DNA from: Planctomycetota bacterium
GTDB taxonomy: Bacteria > Planctomycetota > JAJSAM01 > JAJVHW01
Assembly: GCA_024280885.1 (NCBI GenBank)
Contig: JAJRPF010000013.1
Span: 1-32,302 of the forward strand
Direction of reading: 5' to 3'
Length of the DNA stretch: 32,302 nucleotides
The notes beneath the pieces were generated by a model, which ran no database searches, was not told the DNA's origin, and was given only the letters and a program-made list of their open reading frames with translations. Below, in pieces: positions 25,614-32,302 of this stretch. Every line of letters begins with the position of its first letter. Position 1 is the stretch's first letter. Position numbers and translations under genes: made by a program.

Positions 25614-25667
25614 GGCGATGCCCGTCACACTGGCAATGTTCGTGACACGGGCGATGTTCCGGGGCGA
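25614..25667. repeat. 18-bp degenerate tandem repeat x3 after the HEAT-like gene
   Basis: Units beginning GGCGATG (25614), GGCAATG (25632) and GGCGATG (25650) recur at an exact 18-bp period. Flanking CGTSACAC matches in the first two units, and the third unit diverges at its end. It starts four bases after the stop codon in a 104-bp convergent gap. Confidence 0.75.
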
Positions 25668-25713
25668 GGCCGGGTGCTCAAGTTGCGAGCGGCGCGCTGA
25701 CCTGACCCGCTCT

Positions 25714-27231
25714 CTACTCGGCCTCGGAACGCGCCTCCCACGAGCGGATGATATTCTCGGTATCCGCGCGGCAGGCCAACTCGTAGGCGTTGACGCGCTT
25801 GCTCAGGAGGTCGTCCCGGATGCGCTCCGCGACGTCGTCGAATTCCGGCGCCGGACGGCGCTCTTCGACCATGAGCAGGTGGTAGCCGAGTGAACTCCTG
25901 ATCGGCCCCTGCAGGATGCCGAGCGGACCGTCGAATGCCGCCTTCTCGAGCGCCGGTTCGCCCTGGAGGGGCTGACGCGTGAAGATCATGGGCTCGCCCG
26001 CCTTGTGTCGCGCCTTGTCGTTCGTCGCGAGTCGTTTCGCGATTCGCGTCAGCAGCGCGCCCATCGACGTCTTCGGGCGCTCCTTCTCGGGGAGGTGCAG
26101 TCCCGCCGCTTCCAAGACCTCGGCCTTCGCGCCGAGTGCCACCTGGCTCGCGTCATGAAAGCTCATCTGTTGGAACTTGGCCCCGCCATCACTCGCCGGG
26201 ACGAGGATTTGGCGCACGAGCACACGCTCGCCGTACGCGTCGAGATGGTCTTGCCAGTACTGCTCGACGTCGTCGTCTGAGATCTCGTCGCGCTTCATGC
26301 GGCGGAGCGCGATTCGCGCGCGAAAGACGCGATCGGTACGTAGGTCGTCCTCGCCATAGCCGCGCGATTGGCGCAGATATTGATCGAAGGTCACGCCCGA
26401 GCCCCGCACCTGGGGGTCGTCGGCGAAGCGCAGACGCAGGGCGCGCATCGCTTCGTCGACCAACTCGTCGGTGATGGTGACGCCGGACTTGCGCGCGTCG
26501 TGCTCGGAGGCAACCGTGACCACGAGTTCGTTGCCGACCGCTGCGACCAATTCGCTGGGGAGCTTGTCGCGCAGGCGCCGTGCGAGGTCTTGGCGGAGCA
26601 CGTTCTGGCCTCCGACCGTCGCCATCACGCCCTCGTCCAGGTTCTTGTAGCGCACGTTCGCCTTCTTGCGCTGCGAGGCCAGCCACAGCTTCAGGTAGCG
26701 CTCTGACAGCTCCTCCTCGGGCTTTGACTGGAAGTCCTCGCGCGCCATCTTCTGTCGCAACACGAATTCGTGCGCCGCGCTGACGAACTCGGCCTTCTCC
26801 TCTTCCGTGTCGTAAAGGCTCTCGAGCGTGGCCTTGCCGCCGCTCTGCTTCCGCACGGTCGCGTCCCACTTCTCGATGTACGCCTGCACTTCGTCGTCGG
26901 TGACGGTCACGCCGCGCCGCGCCGCCTCGCGCGCCACGCAGATATCGTCCACCAACTCCGCGAGGGCCTCGCGCCCGCGCTCGCCGTGTGCGTAGGCCCG
27001 GGCGATCCGGTCGAGAAGTTGCGCCTCGGTGATGTCCTCGCCGTGGACCCGCGCAACCACGCCTTCGGGAAGCTGCCGGTCGGCGCCTGCGGCGGCCGCC
27101 GGGCCACTCTCCTGCGCGACGAACGTCTCCTGTGCGACGCCGACTTCTTGCGCGGCAACCGGGGAGACCACGATTGCGGCGAAGAGAGAGAGGATGGCCA
27201 TCCCCAGGATGACCGTGCGGTACTGCATCAT
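25714..27231 (-). CDS. Exported parvulin-type peptidyl-prolyl isomerase (SurA/PrsA-like)
   Basis: A 505-residue protein with a signal peptide (hydrophobic 8-25, cleavage near VAA-QE, residue 27). Two SurA_N-like helical chaperone segments (57-122 and 201-262) are followed by a parvulin domain (about 336-458: VLVRQILVP, ARHKAGEPMIF, AAFDGPLGILQGPIRSSLGYHLLMVEER). Parvulins isomerise X-Pro bonds and, in SurA, chaperone outer-membrane proteins. The usual parvulin core is about 95 residues; here it is 120, with an insertion at 355-405. The ATG at 27231 follows GAGG by seven bases; a second ATG is adjacent. It lies downstream of the nucleotidase gene on the same strand. Confidence 0.87.
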   Translation of the reverse strand: MMQYRTVILGMAILSLFAAIVVSPVAAQEVGVAQETFVAQESGPAAAAGADRQLPEGVVARVHGEDITEAQLLDRIARAYAHGERGREALAELVDDICVAREAARRGVTVTDDEVQAYIEKWDATVRKQSGGKATLESLYDTEEEKAEFVSAAHEFVLRQKMAREDFQSKPEEELSERYLKLWLASQRKKANVRYKNLDEGVMATVGGQNVLRQDLARRLRDKLPSELVAAVGNELVVTVASEHDARKSGVTITDELVDEAMRALRLRFADDPQVRGSGVTFDQYLRQSRGYGEDDLRTDRVFRARIALRRMKRDEISDDDVEQYWQDHLDAYGERVLVRQILVPASDGGAKFQQMSFHDASQVALGAKAEVLEAAGLHLPEKERPKTSMGALLTRIAKRLATNDKARHKAGEPMIFTRQPLQGEPALEKAAFDGPLGILQGPIRSSLGYHLLMVEERRPAPEFDDVAERIRDDLLSKRVNAYELACRADTENIIRSWEARSEAE

Positions 27232-27308
27232 GCGTGTGCCTCGAAGTTCACGTGTCTCAAGTATCGACAGCCGTGGGATCGACGGTCGCGAACGCCCACG
27301 GTCAGGGT

Positions 27309-27356
27309 CGTCACCGCTTCTCGTCGTCACCGCTTCTCATCGTCACCGCTTCTCAT
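27309..27356 (-). repeat. 16-bp tandem repeat x3 duplicating a gene's 3' end
   Basis: CGTCACCGCTTCTCGT (27309-27324) and two copies of CGTCACCGCTTCTCAT (27325-27340, 27341-27356). On the minus strand the unit is ATGAGAAGCGGTGACG, so the first transcribed copy contains the last codons and TGA stop of the nucleotidase gene and two more copies follow. They occupy most of the gap to the parvulin gene. Confidence 0.93.
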
Positions 27357-28704
27357 TGGGGCCCGCCCCGCGCTCGGGGCTCGTCGCCGAGCCGGTCTTC
27401 GGCTTGAATCCGGCATTCTTGCGCACCCACTTCACGACCTCGTCACGCATGAGGAGGCCGGTGTCCTCGACCTTGGCATCCGTCACCTTGAAGTACTTCT
27501 CCTGCTGATCGGAGACGTATGAGTTCGTGGCGATGGTGTACTCGGCGTTCGGATCGAAGCGGTCGCCGAGTTGCTTGCGCGCGTAGGCGTGGAGCTTGTT
27601 GCCGGGCAGCGTCAGCTTGACCAGCGTGTTGTCGAAGGGGAGCACCGTCCAGACATCGCGGATGCGGATGTCGCCGGACGCGATGACCGCGCGGATGCCG
27701 CCCATGTTCTGGTACCCGCAGTCGCAGTCGAGCAACTCCTTGTAGATGTGCTCGATCCGCGTGCGGAGCTGCTTCTTCCCGAGGCCACTCGACGCGCCGA
27801 TGACCTCCGCGACCTGCGCATCGACCTTCTCTTCCCACGTGTCAACGAGTTCCTTGACCGTGGGGTCGTTCGCCATCGTGTCGGCGTCGATCGTCACGAG
27901 TCGCGACGTGAAGTCCGTGATCTTGCGGGTCTCGGGGTCCCACGCGAAGTCGATGATCCCAACCCGCTCGAAGTAGCTCTTGGCCTGCACGATTCGCGTG
28001 CCGTTCACGTTGAGCGCCGTCTTCAACTCCGTGTGGGAGTGTCCGCCGACGATGAGATCGATGCCTTCGACGGCGCCCGCGATCGCGGCATCCGTTTGCA
28101 CCCCACAGTGCGTGAGGAGCACGATCACGTCAGCGAGCTTGCGCACCTGCGGCACAAGGCGCCGTGCGGCCACGATCGGGTCCTCGAAGCTGCATCCCTC
28201 GCTGCACTTCTTCTGGGTGAGTGAGGGTACGCCGGCGGTGATGAGGCCGATGACACCGACGCGGACGCCGCCCGTCTCGAAGATGGCGTACTCCTTGTCC
28301 GCGAGCAGTTTGCCTTCCGGGTCTCTGGCGTTCGCGCAGAGGAGTGGGAACGTCGCGAGCTCGCGGAACTCCTCGATCAGCTCCCAGCCGTGGTCGTATT
28401 CGTGATTACCGACCGCCGCGGCGTCGTAGCCCATGGCGCTCATGATCTCGAAGATAGGGCGCCCTTGGAAGATGGTCGAGAGCGGCGTTCCGCTGATGCA
28501 ATCCCCGCCATCAAGAAAGAGCGTATTGGGCTCCTCGCGGCGCTGTTGAGCTGCCACGGCGGCGACCGCGGCGGCGCGCTCGACGTGGCCGTGCAGATCA
28601 TTCGTGTGCACGATGCGCACGCGTTGGCCCTTCTGAGGGGCCGAGGCGCAGGCTGTCAGGGCGATGACGCCGAGGAGGGCGAGGGCAATGGATCGACGTA
28701 GCAT
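27343..28704 (-). CDS. Lipoprotein 5'-nucleotidase / metallophosphatase
   Basis: A 453-residue protein of the UshA/5'-nucleotidase family, which dephosphorylates extracellular nucleotides. A lipobox ends in LTAC with Cys19, so it is probably envelope-anchored. The calcineurin-like metal site is complete: HTNDLHGH (33-40), LDGGDCIS (64-71), GNHEYDHG (99-106), LTHCG and GGHSHT. The C-terminal substrate domain begins near NMGGIR, where Met replaces the usual Ser, and includes VLPFDNTLV. The ATG at 28702-28704 gives a clean signal peptide. An in-frame ATG 10 codons earlier is possible; ribosome sites are weak for both. The reading frame upstream of that is Arg-rich shadow. It is probably co-transcribed with the parvulin. 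Confidence 0.9.
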   Translation of the reverse strand: MLRRSIALALLGVIALTACASAPQKGQRVRIVHTNDLHGHVERAAAVAAVAAQQRREEPNTLFLDGGDCISGTPLSTIFQGRPIFEIMSAMGYDAAAVGNHEYDHGWELIEEFRELATFPLLCANARDPEGKLLADKEYAIFETGGVRVGVIGLITAGVPSLTQKKCSEGCSFEDPIVAARRLVPQVRKLADVIVLLTHCGVQTDAAIAGAVEGIDLIVGGHSHTELKTALNVNGTRIVQAKSYFERVGIIDFAWDPETRKITDFTSRLVTIDADTMANDPTVKELVDTWEEKVDAQVAEVIGASSGLGKKQLRTRIEHIYKELLDCDCGYQNMGGIRAVIASGDIRIRDVWTVLPFDNTLVKLTLPGNKLHAYARKQLGDRFDPNAEYTIATNSYVSDQQEKYFKVTDAKVEDTGLLMRDEVVKWVRKNAGFKPKTGSATSPERGAGPNEKR

Positions 28705-28822
28705 GACGCTCACGTTACGGAGCGGAGGCGACATGGGGAAATCCCGTCGCTCCGCCGTTTCGAGCAGTTGTTTCTGCGTGGGCGCTCGGAGACGTAAGAT
28801 CCGCGTCGTGAGAGGTGCCCTG

Positions 28823-29467
28823 ATGTTCCGTTTCCGATCTTCGTTCACCGGCCGCCGCATTCGCTGCGTTGCTGCGCTTCTGTGCCTCGTGGCCGCAACC
28901 CTCGTCGTCCCTGCCTGTGCGGGTGGTGGCGCTGACTCCGGTGGTGGTTCTGCATCGATCGGCGAGCTCGAACGTCCGAGTATCGGCCCCGTAGAGCCCG
29001 GCGATCCGGTCCGCGGCGAGGTGGCGGTCACGTGGCAGAACCTCAACCCGAGGGCTCAGCCGCTCAAGCTGGTGCTCGTCAACGAGTCCTCCGAGGCTGG
29101 CAAGATGCTGCGCAGCGGCAAGGCGAACTCCTCCGAGATCCGGGTGCTCTCCGACGTGGATATGGGCACGTTGATCGGTCAACTCAAGGAGCGTGGCTTC
29201 TACAAGAATGCAACCAAGGGCATCGGTATCGAGAACGTCCCGAACGTCGGCGGGCGACGCGGGATCGTGGTCCTGCACGATAACGGTACCGACTACGGTC
29301 TGATGCTGGTTCCCGGTGCCGGTGGGACGCCACTCCCGGCCGCGTACCGAGACTGCAAGGCGCTGGTTCTTCGCATCCACGGCATTCTCCCAGGGGTTGA
29401 CTTGATCATCAACGCGGACCCGGACCGAGTGTTCTCGGCCCCGCCGATCCGCATGCCCAAGCACTGA
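28823..29467 (+). CDS. Putative lipoprotein of unknown function
   Basis: A 214-residue protein with a signal peptide and a Cys32 in VPAC followed by a Gly/Ser-rich linker, typical of lipoproteins although the -2 Pro is unusual. The remainder is a small soluble domain with a conserved-looking stretch DMGTLIGQLKERGFYKNATKG and several YRDCKALVLR-like strands. I do not recognise the family. AGAGG seven bases upstream supports the ATG at 28823. A GTG five codons earlier is an alternative. A weak TAAGAT at 28795-28800 could be a -10 box. The TGA stop shares one base with the kdsB ATG (TGATG), so the two may be translationally coupled. Confidence 0.78.
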   Translation: MFRFRSSFTGRRIRCVAALLCLVAATLVVPACAGGGADSGGGSASIGELERPSIGPVEPGDPVRGEVAVTWQNLNPRAQPLKLVLVNESSEAGKMLRSGKANSSEIRVLSDVDMGTLIGQLKERGFYKNATKGIGIENVPNVGGRRGIVVLHDNGTDYGLMLVPGAGGTPLPAAYRDCKALVLRIHGILPGVDLIINADPDRVFSAPPIRMPKH

Positions 29468-30273
29468 TGCCGGGCGATGCAGCGCACGGAGTGGGAGAGA
29501 GAGAGGGGGGCGCGAGCGACGCTGGCGTCCTCGTTGTCATCCCGGCCCGCCTGGCCGCAACCCGCCTCCCGCGCAAACCGCTCCTCCGCCGCACGGGGAA
29601 GTACCTGATCGAGCACGTCTGGGAGCGAGCGTGTGGGATCGCGGCGGCGACGGCCGTGATCGTGGCGACCGACTCCGCCGAGATCATGGACGCGGTCGCG
29701 TCGTTCGGCGGCGAGGCCGTCCTCACATCGGTCGATTGCGTTTCTGGGACCGACCGTGTGGCCGAGGCTGCGCGCGGCCGTCCCGAGGGACTGGTGGTGA
29801 ACCTGCAGGGCGATGAGCCCGAGTTCGACGTCGAGGACGTCGAGAGCCTCGTCGCCGCGATGCTCGCGACGCCGTCCGTCCCGATGGGTACCATCGCTGC
29901 GCCGGCGGGATCGGGCGAGCTTGAGCGTCCGTCCGTCGTGAAGGTGGTCCGGGATCGCGCGGGTAGGGCTCTGTACTTCTCGCGTGCCGCGATTCCCCAT
30001 GTGCGGGATCGCGCGCAAGATACGGACACGGAGAGCCCGGCCGTGGCCCTGCGCCACGTCGGTATCTACGCCTTCCGACGGGCGGCGCTCGCTGAGTTCG
30101 CGCGACTTCCGCCAACGGAGCTCGAACGCACGGAGAAGCTGGAGCAACTCCGGGCGCTCGAGAACGGTTGGGCGATCCAGGTCGTGCTCGGGCGGCGAGC
30201 GCCGCCCGGTATCGATACACTGGAAGACTACGAGGCATTCCTGCAGCGTGTAACGCACGCGGCGGAAGGCTGA
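29467..30273 (+). CDS. kdsB: 3-deoxy-manno-octulosonate cytidylyltransferase
   Basis: A 268-residue enzyme that makes CMP-Kdo from CTP and Kdo for the inner core of lipopolysaccharide. Motifs: IPARLAATRLPRKPL (25-39, nucleotide-binding loop), VATDS (66-70), SGTDRVAEA (93-101), VNLQGDEPEF (111-120) and GIDTLEDYEAF near the end. Typical length is about 245-255; a roughly 20-residue polar N-terminal extension is extra. The ATG overlaps the upstream stop (TGATG) and has no clear ribosome site. A GTG at 29491 is an alternative. Placing it before pyrG, which makes its substrate CTP, is functionally sensible. Its presence argues for an LPS-bearing envelope. Confidence 0.93.
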   Translation: MPGDAAHGVGEREGGASDAGVLVVIPARLAATRLPRKPLLRRTGKYLIEHVWERACGIAAATAVIVATDSAEIMDAVASFGGEAVLTSVDCVSGTDRVAEAARGRPEGLVVNLQGDEPEFDVEDVESLVAAMLATPSVPMGTIAAPAGSGELERPSVVKVVRDRAGRALYFSRAAIPHVRDRAQDTDTESPAVALRHVGIYAFRRAALAEFARLPPTELERTEKLEQLRALENGWAIQVVLGRRAPPGIDTLEDYEAFLQRVTHAAEG

Positions 30274-30285
30274 CGAGAGGCACAT

Positions 30286-30310
30286 CCACCGCGTGCGATG
30301 CACGCGGTGG
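30286..30310 (+). promoter_or_regulatory. Perfect 11-bp stem-loop between kdsB and pyrG
   Basis: Arms CCACCGCGTGC (30286-30296) and GCACGCGGTGG (30300-30310) around a GAT loop. It starts 13 nt after the kdsB stop and ends five bases before the pyrG ribosome site AGAGGA (30315-30320). It could terminate or stabilise kdsB mRNA, or occlude pyrG translation. The gap is only 56 bp and no T-run follows. The function is inferred. Confidence 0.6.
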
Positions 30311-30329
30311 CGTGAGAGGAACTGTGATC

Positions 30330-32057
30330 GTGAGTACTGGTCAACTGAATACCACCAAGACGAGCGCCCTCAAACCTGCGCCGCGCGTTGCCAAGCACAT
30401 CTTCGTGACGGGCGGCGTGGTCAGTTCGCTCGGCAAGGGCCTGACGTGCGCTGCTCTCGGCATGCTGCTCGAGCAGCACGGGCTGAAGGTTGCGATCCAG
30501 AAGATGGACCCGTATATCAACGTCGATCCGGGCACGATGAACCCGTTCCAGCACGGCGAGGTCTACGTGACCGCGGACGGTGCCGAGACCGACCTCGACC
30601 TCGGTCATTACGAGCGCTTCACGCACGCCGAGATCAATCGTCACAGTAACTACACCACGGGCCAGATCTACAACTCGGTCATCTCGAAGGAGCGGCGCGG
30701 CGACTACCTCGGTGCGTGCATCCAGGTGATCCCGCACATCACCAACGAGATCAAGGACGCGATCCGCGCTGCCCGCGGCGACGCCGACGTGCTGATCACC
30801 GAGATCGGCGGAACCATCGGTGACATCGAGTCGCTGCCGTTCATCGAGGCCATTCGTCAGTTCGGGATCGAAGAGGGGCGCGGCAACTGCCTCTACATCC
30901 ATCTGACGCTGCTCACGTACCTGCGTGCTGCGAAGGAGTTGAAGACGAAGCCGACGCAGCAGAGCGTCGGCAAGCTGCGCGAAATCGGGATCATCCCGGA
31001 CATCCTGGTCTGTCGCACCGAGCACCCGATGACGGGCGAGATTCGCAGCAAGCTCTCGCTCTTCTGCAACGTCGAGCCCGAGGCGGTCATCGAGGAGATG
31101 GACGTCAAGCACTCGATCTACGAGGTGCCGCTCATGCTGCGCGATCAGGGACTCGACGTGTCTGCGCTGCGCAAGCTTGGGCTCAAGTCGCGCGTCGAGA
31201 CACCGGATCTCTCGGCCTGGCGCAATGTCGTCGATTGCGCCGTGCACCCGCAGCAGCAGGTTGAGATCGCCGTCGTCGGGAAGTACATCGACCTCCACGA
31301 CGCCTACAAGTCGATCTACGAGGCCCTGGCCCACGGCGGTCTCGCCAATCGAGCCGACGTCGTCATCCGCAAGATCAACTCGGATCGACTCGACAGCAGC
31401 AATTTGGACAAGTTGCTTGGCGGTGTGGGCGGCGTGCTCGTTCCCGGTGGGTTCGGCGAGCGCGGCGTCGAGGGCAAGATCGCCGCGGCACGTTGGGCTG
31501 CCGACAACGGCATTCCGTACTTCGGCATCTGTCTTGGCATGCAGTGCGCGACGATCCACGCCGCGCGCCACCTTGTCGGCCTCGAAGACGCGTACTCCCG
31601 CGAGTTTGACGAGAACTGCGCCGCGCCGGTCATCGACCTCATGCAGGCGCAGAAGAAGGTCACCGAGAAGGGCGGCACGATGCGGCTCGGTACCTACACA
31701 TGCCGCGTCGAGCCGGACAGCATCGCCGGGCGCGCCTATGGGACCGACACCGTCCGCGAACGGCATCGTCATCGCTTCGAATACAACAACGCGTATCGCG
31801 AGCGACTGGTCGAGGCCGGCCTGCGCGTGACGGGGATCTACGAGGAAGCCGATCTTGTCGAGATCGTGGAACTCGAGGGGCATCCGTGGTTCGTCGGCGT
31901 GCAATTCCACCCCGAGTACCAGAGCAAGCCCATCGAGCCTCACCCGCTCTTCGCGTCGTTCATCGACGCGGCGTGCACGCATTCAGGGACGCCCCTCGGC
32001 GTCGACGCGGAGATCAGCTCGGTCGGGGCCACCTCAACCGGAGACGTGTCAGCGTGA
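30330..32057 (+). CDS. pyrG: CTP synthase
   Basis: A 575-residue enzyme that aminates UTP to CTP using ATP and glutamine. The amidoligase domain begins KHIFVTGGVVSSLGKGL (22-38) and has GGTIGDIESLPF (160-171). The glutaminase domain has GICLGMQ with nucleophile Cys401 and the GVQFHPEYQS motif carrying the catalytic His and Glu. The length is slightly over the 540-550 norm, from an N-terminal extension of about 20 residues and a 25-residue C-terminal tail. The GTG at 30330 was preferred because AGAGGA is nine bases upstream; a GTG at 30324 (three bases away) is possible. Upstream codons in frame would run into kdsB. It overlaps the DUF1844 gene by four bases. Confidence 0.96.
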   Translation: MSTGQLNTTKTSALKPAPRVAKHIFVTGGVVSSLGKGLTCAALGMLLEQHGLKVAIQKMDPYINVDPGTMNPFQHGEVYVTADGAETDLDLGHYERFTHAEINRHSNYTTGQIYNSVISKERRGDYLGACIQVIPHITNEIKDAIRAARGDADVLITEIGGTIGDIESLPFIEAIRQFGIEEGRGNCLYIHLTLLTYLRAAKELKTKPTQQSVGKLREIGIIPDILVCRTEHPMTGEIRSKLSLFCNVEPEAVIEEMDVKHSIYEVPLMLRDQGLDVSALRKLGLKSRVETPDLSAWRNVVDCAVHPQQQVEIAVVGKYIDLHDAYKSIYEALAHGGLANRADVVIRKINSDRLDSSNLDKLLGGVGGVLVPGGFGERGVEGKIAAARWAADNGIPYFGICLGMQCATIHAARHLVGLEDAYSREFDENCAAPVIDLMQAQKKVTEKGGTMRLGTYTCRVEPDSIAGRAYGTDTVRERHRHRFEYNNAYRERLVEAGLRVTGIYEEADLVEIVELEGHPWFVGVQFHPEYQSKPIEPHPLFASFIDAACTHSGTPLGVDAEISSVGATSTGDVSA

Positions 32058-32302
32058 GCGACGACGCGCAGGAACTTCCAACACCAAGTTTCGAGGTTCT
32101 GGCGCAGGTTCTCGCGACGCCGTGCTACGTGCATCTCGGGCTCGTCGCCAATCCGGCGACGGGGAAAGCGGAGAAAGACCTCGCCCAGGCCCGCTGGGCG
32201 CTCGACCTCCTGCACGTCCTGCACGAGAAGACGAAGGGCACCGCGACGCCCGACGAGACGGCGCGCCTCGAGTCGATGCTCCACCAATTGCGCGACGAGT
32301 TC
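32054..32302 (+). CDS. DUF1844 family protein (3' end cut by window)
   Basis: The first 83 codons of a small protein; the rest lies beyond the window. It matches the DUF1844 pattern: a short polar start, PSFEVLAQVLATPCYVHLGLV, then an acidic/Lys linker and the helical ARWALDLLHVLHEKTKG, which is the family hallmark. The function of the family is unknown. The GTG start overlaps the pyrG TGA (GTGA), indicating coupling to CTP synthase. A partial product should not be read as truncated in the genome. Confidence 0.85.
   Translation, partial: MSDDAQELPTPSFEVLAQVLATPCYVHLGLVANPATGKAEKDLAQARWALDLLHVLHEKTKGTATPDETARLESMLHQLRDEF

Noticed and set aside
30228..31982. A 584-residue minus-strand frame opposite pyrG
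   Set aside because: It mirrors the highly conserved CTP synthase frame and has no recognisable domain.

Overview
This is a GC-rich window of a Gram-negative-type bacterial chromosome. It encodes a Kdo cytidylyltransferase for LPS, several lipoproteins and many exported proteins. FG-GAP/IPT, HEAT, vWA and carboxypeptidase-regulatory-like proteins are abundant, and pyrG is followed by a DUF1844 gene. Together these suggest Planctomycetota or a neighbouring deep-branching phylum; this is inference from gene style, not a taxonomic test. I see no rRNA, tRNA, CRISPR array, transposase or phage gene. I count 21 protein genes, one cut by the window edge. GTG starts and overlapping stop/start junctions are common.

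Layout. 1-341: non-coding, with a TCCCAC hexamer tandem repeat and a possible promoter. 342-3836 (+): a large exported IPT/TIG and FG-GAP protein. 3837-4259: a hairpin-rich convergent gap. 4260-6937 (-): a TPR protein coupled to a lipoprotein cyclophilin. 7247-9801 (+): a hotdog thioesterase overlapping ftsH. 9884-10507 (-): an ECF-type sigma factor, facing away from a (+) run of exported proteins at 10736-15297 (HEAT-vWA; a Cys-containing orphan; a carboxypeptidase-regulatory-like protein) and a membrane M48-like protease (15426-16727). 16779-23952 (-): a six-gene run of RluD-type pseudouridine synthase, a very unusual Arg/Asp mixed-charge protein, methylmalonyl-CoA epimerase, acyl-CoA carboxylase beta subunit, biotin carboxylase and biotin carrier protein. 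24191-25609 (+): a membrane-anchored alpha-helical repeat protein. 25714-28704 (-): a lipoprotein 5'-nucleotidase and an exported parvulin/SurA-like PPIase. 28823-32302 (+): a lipoprotein, kdsB, pyrG and a DUF1844 gene.

The clearest pathway unit is the carboxylase/epimerase cluster, which fits propionyl-CoA to (R)-methylmalonyl-CoA conversion. Its alpha-type subunit appears split in two within the linker (BT-like) domain, and every junction in the set is a 4-nt GTGA overlap. A second theme is envelope protein folding: cyclophilin, parvulin and FtsH are all present. The most unusual single gene is the 670-residue R/D-rich protein at 20897-22909. The window also has many short tandem repeats (periods 6, 12, 14, 15, 16 and 18) and perfect hairpins without T-tracts in gene gaps. 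All assignments are from reading motifs; no searches were run.
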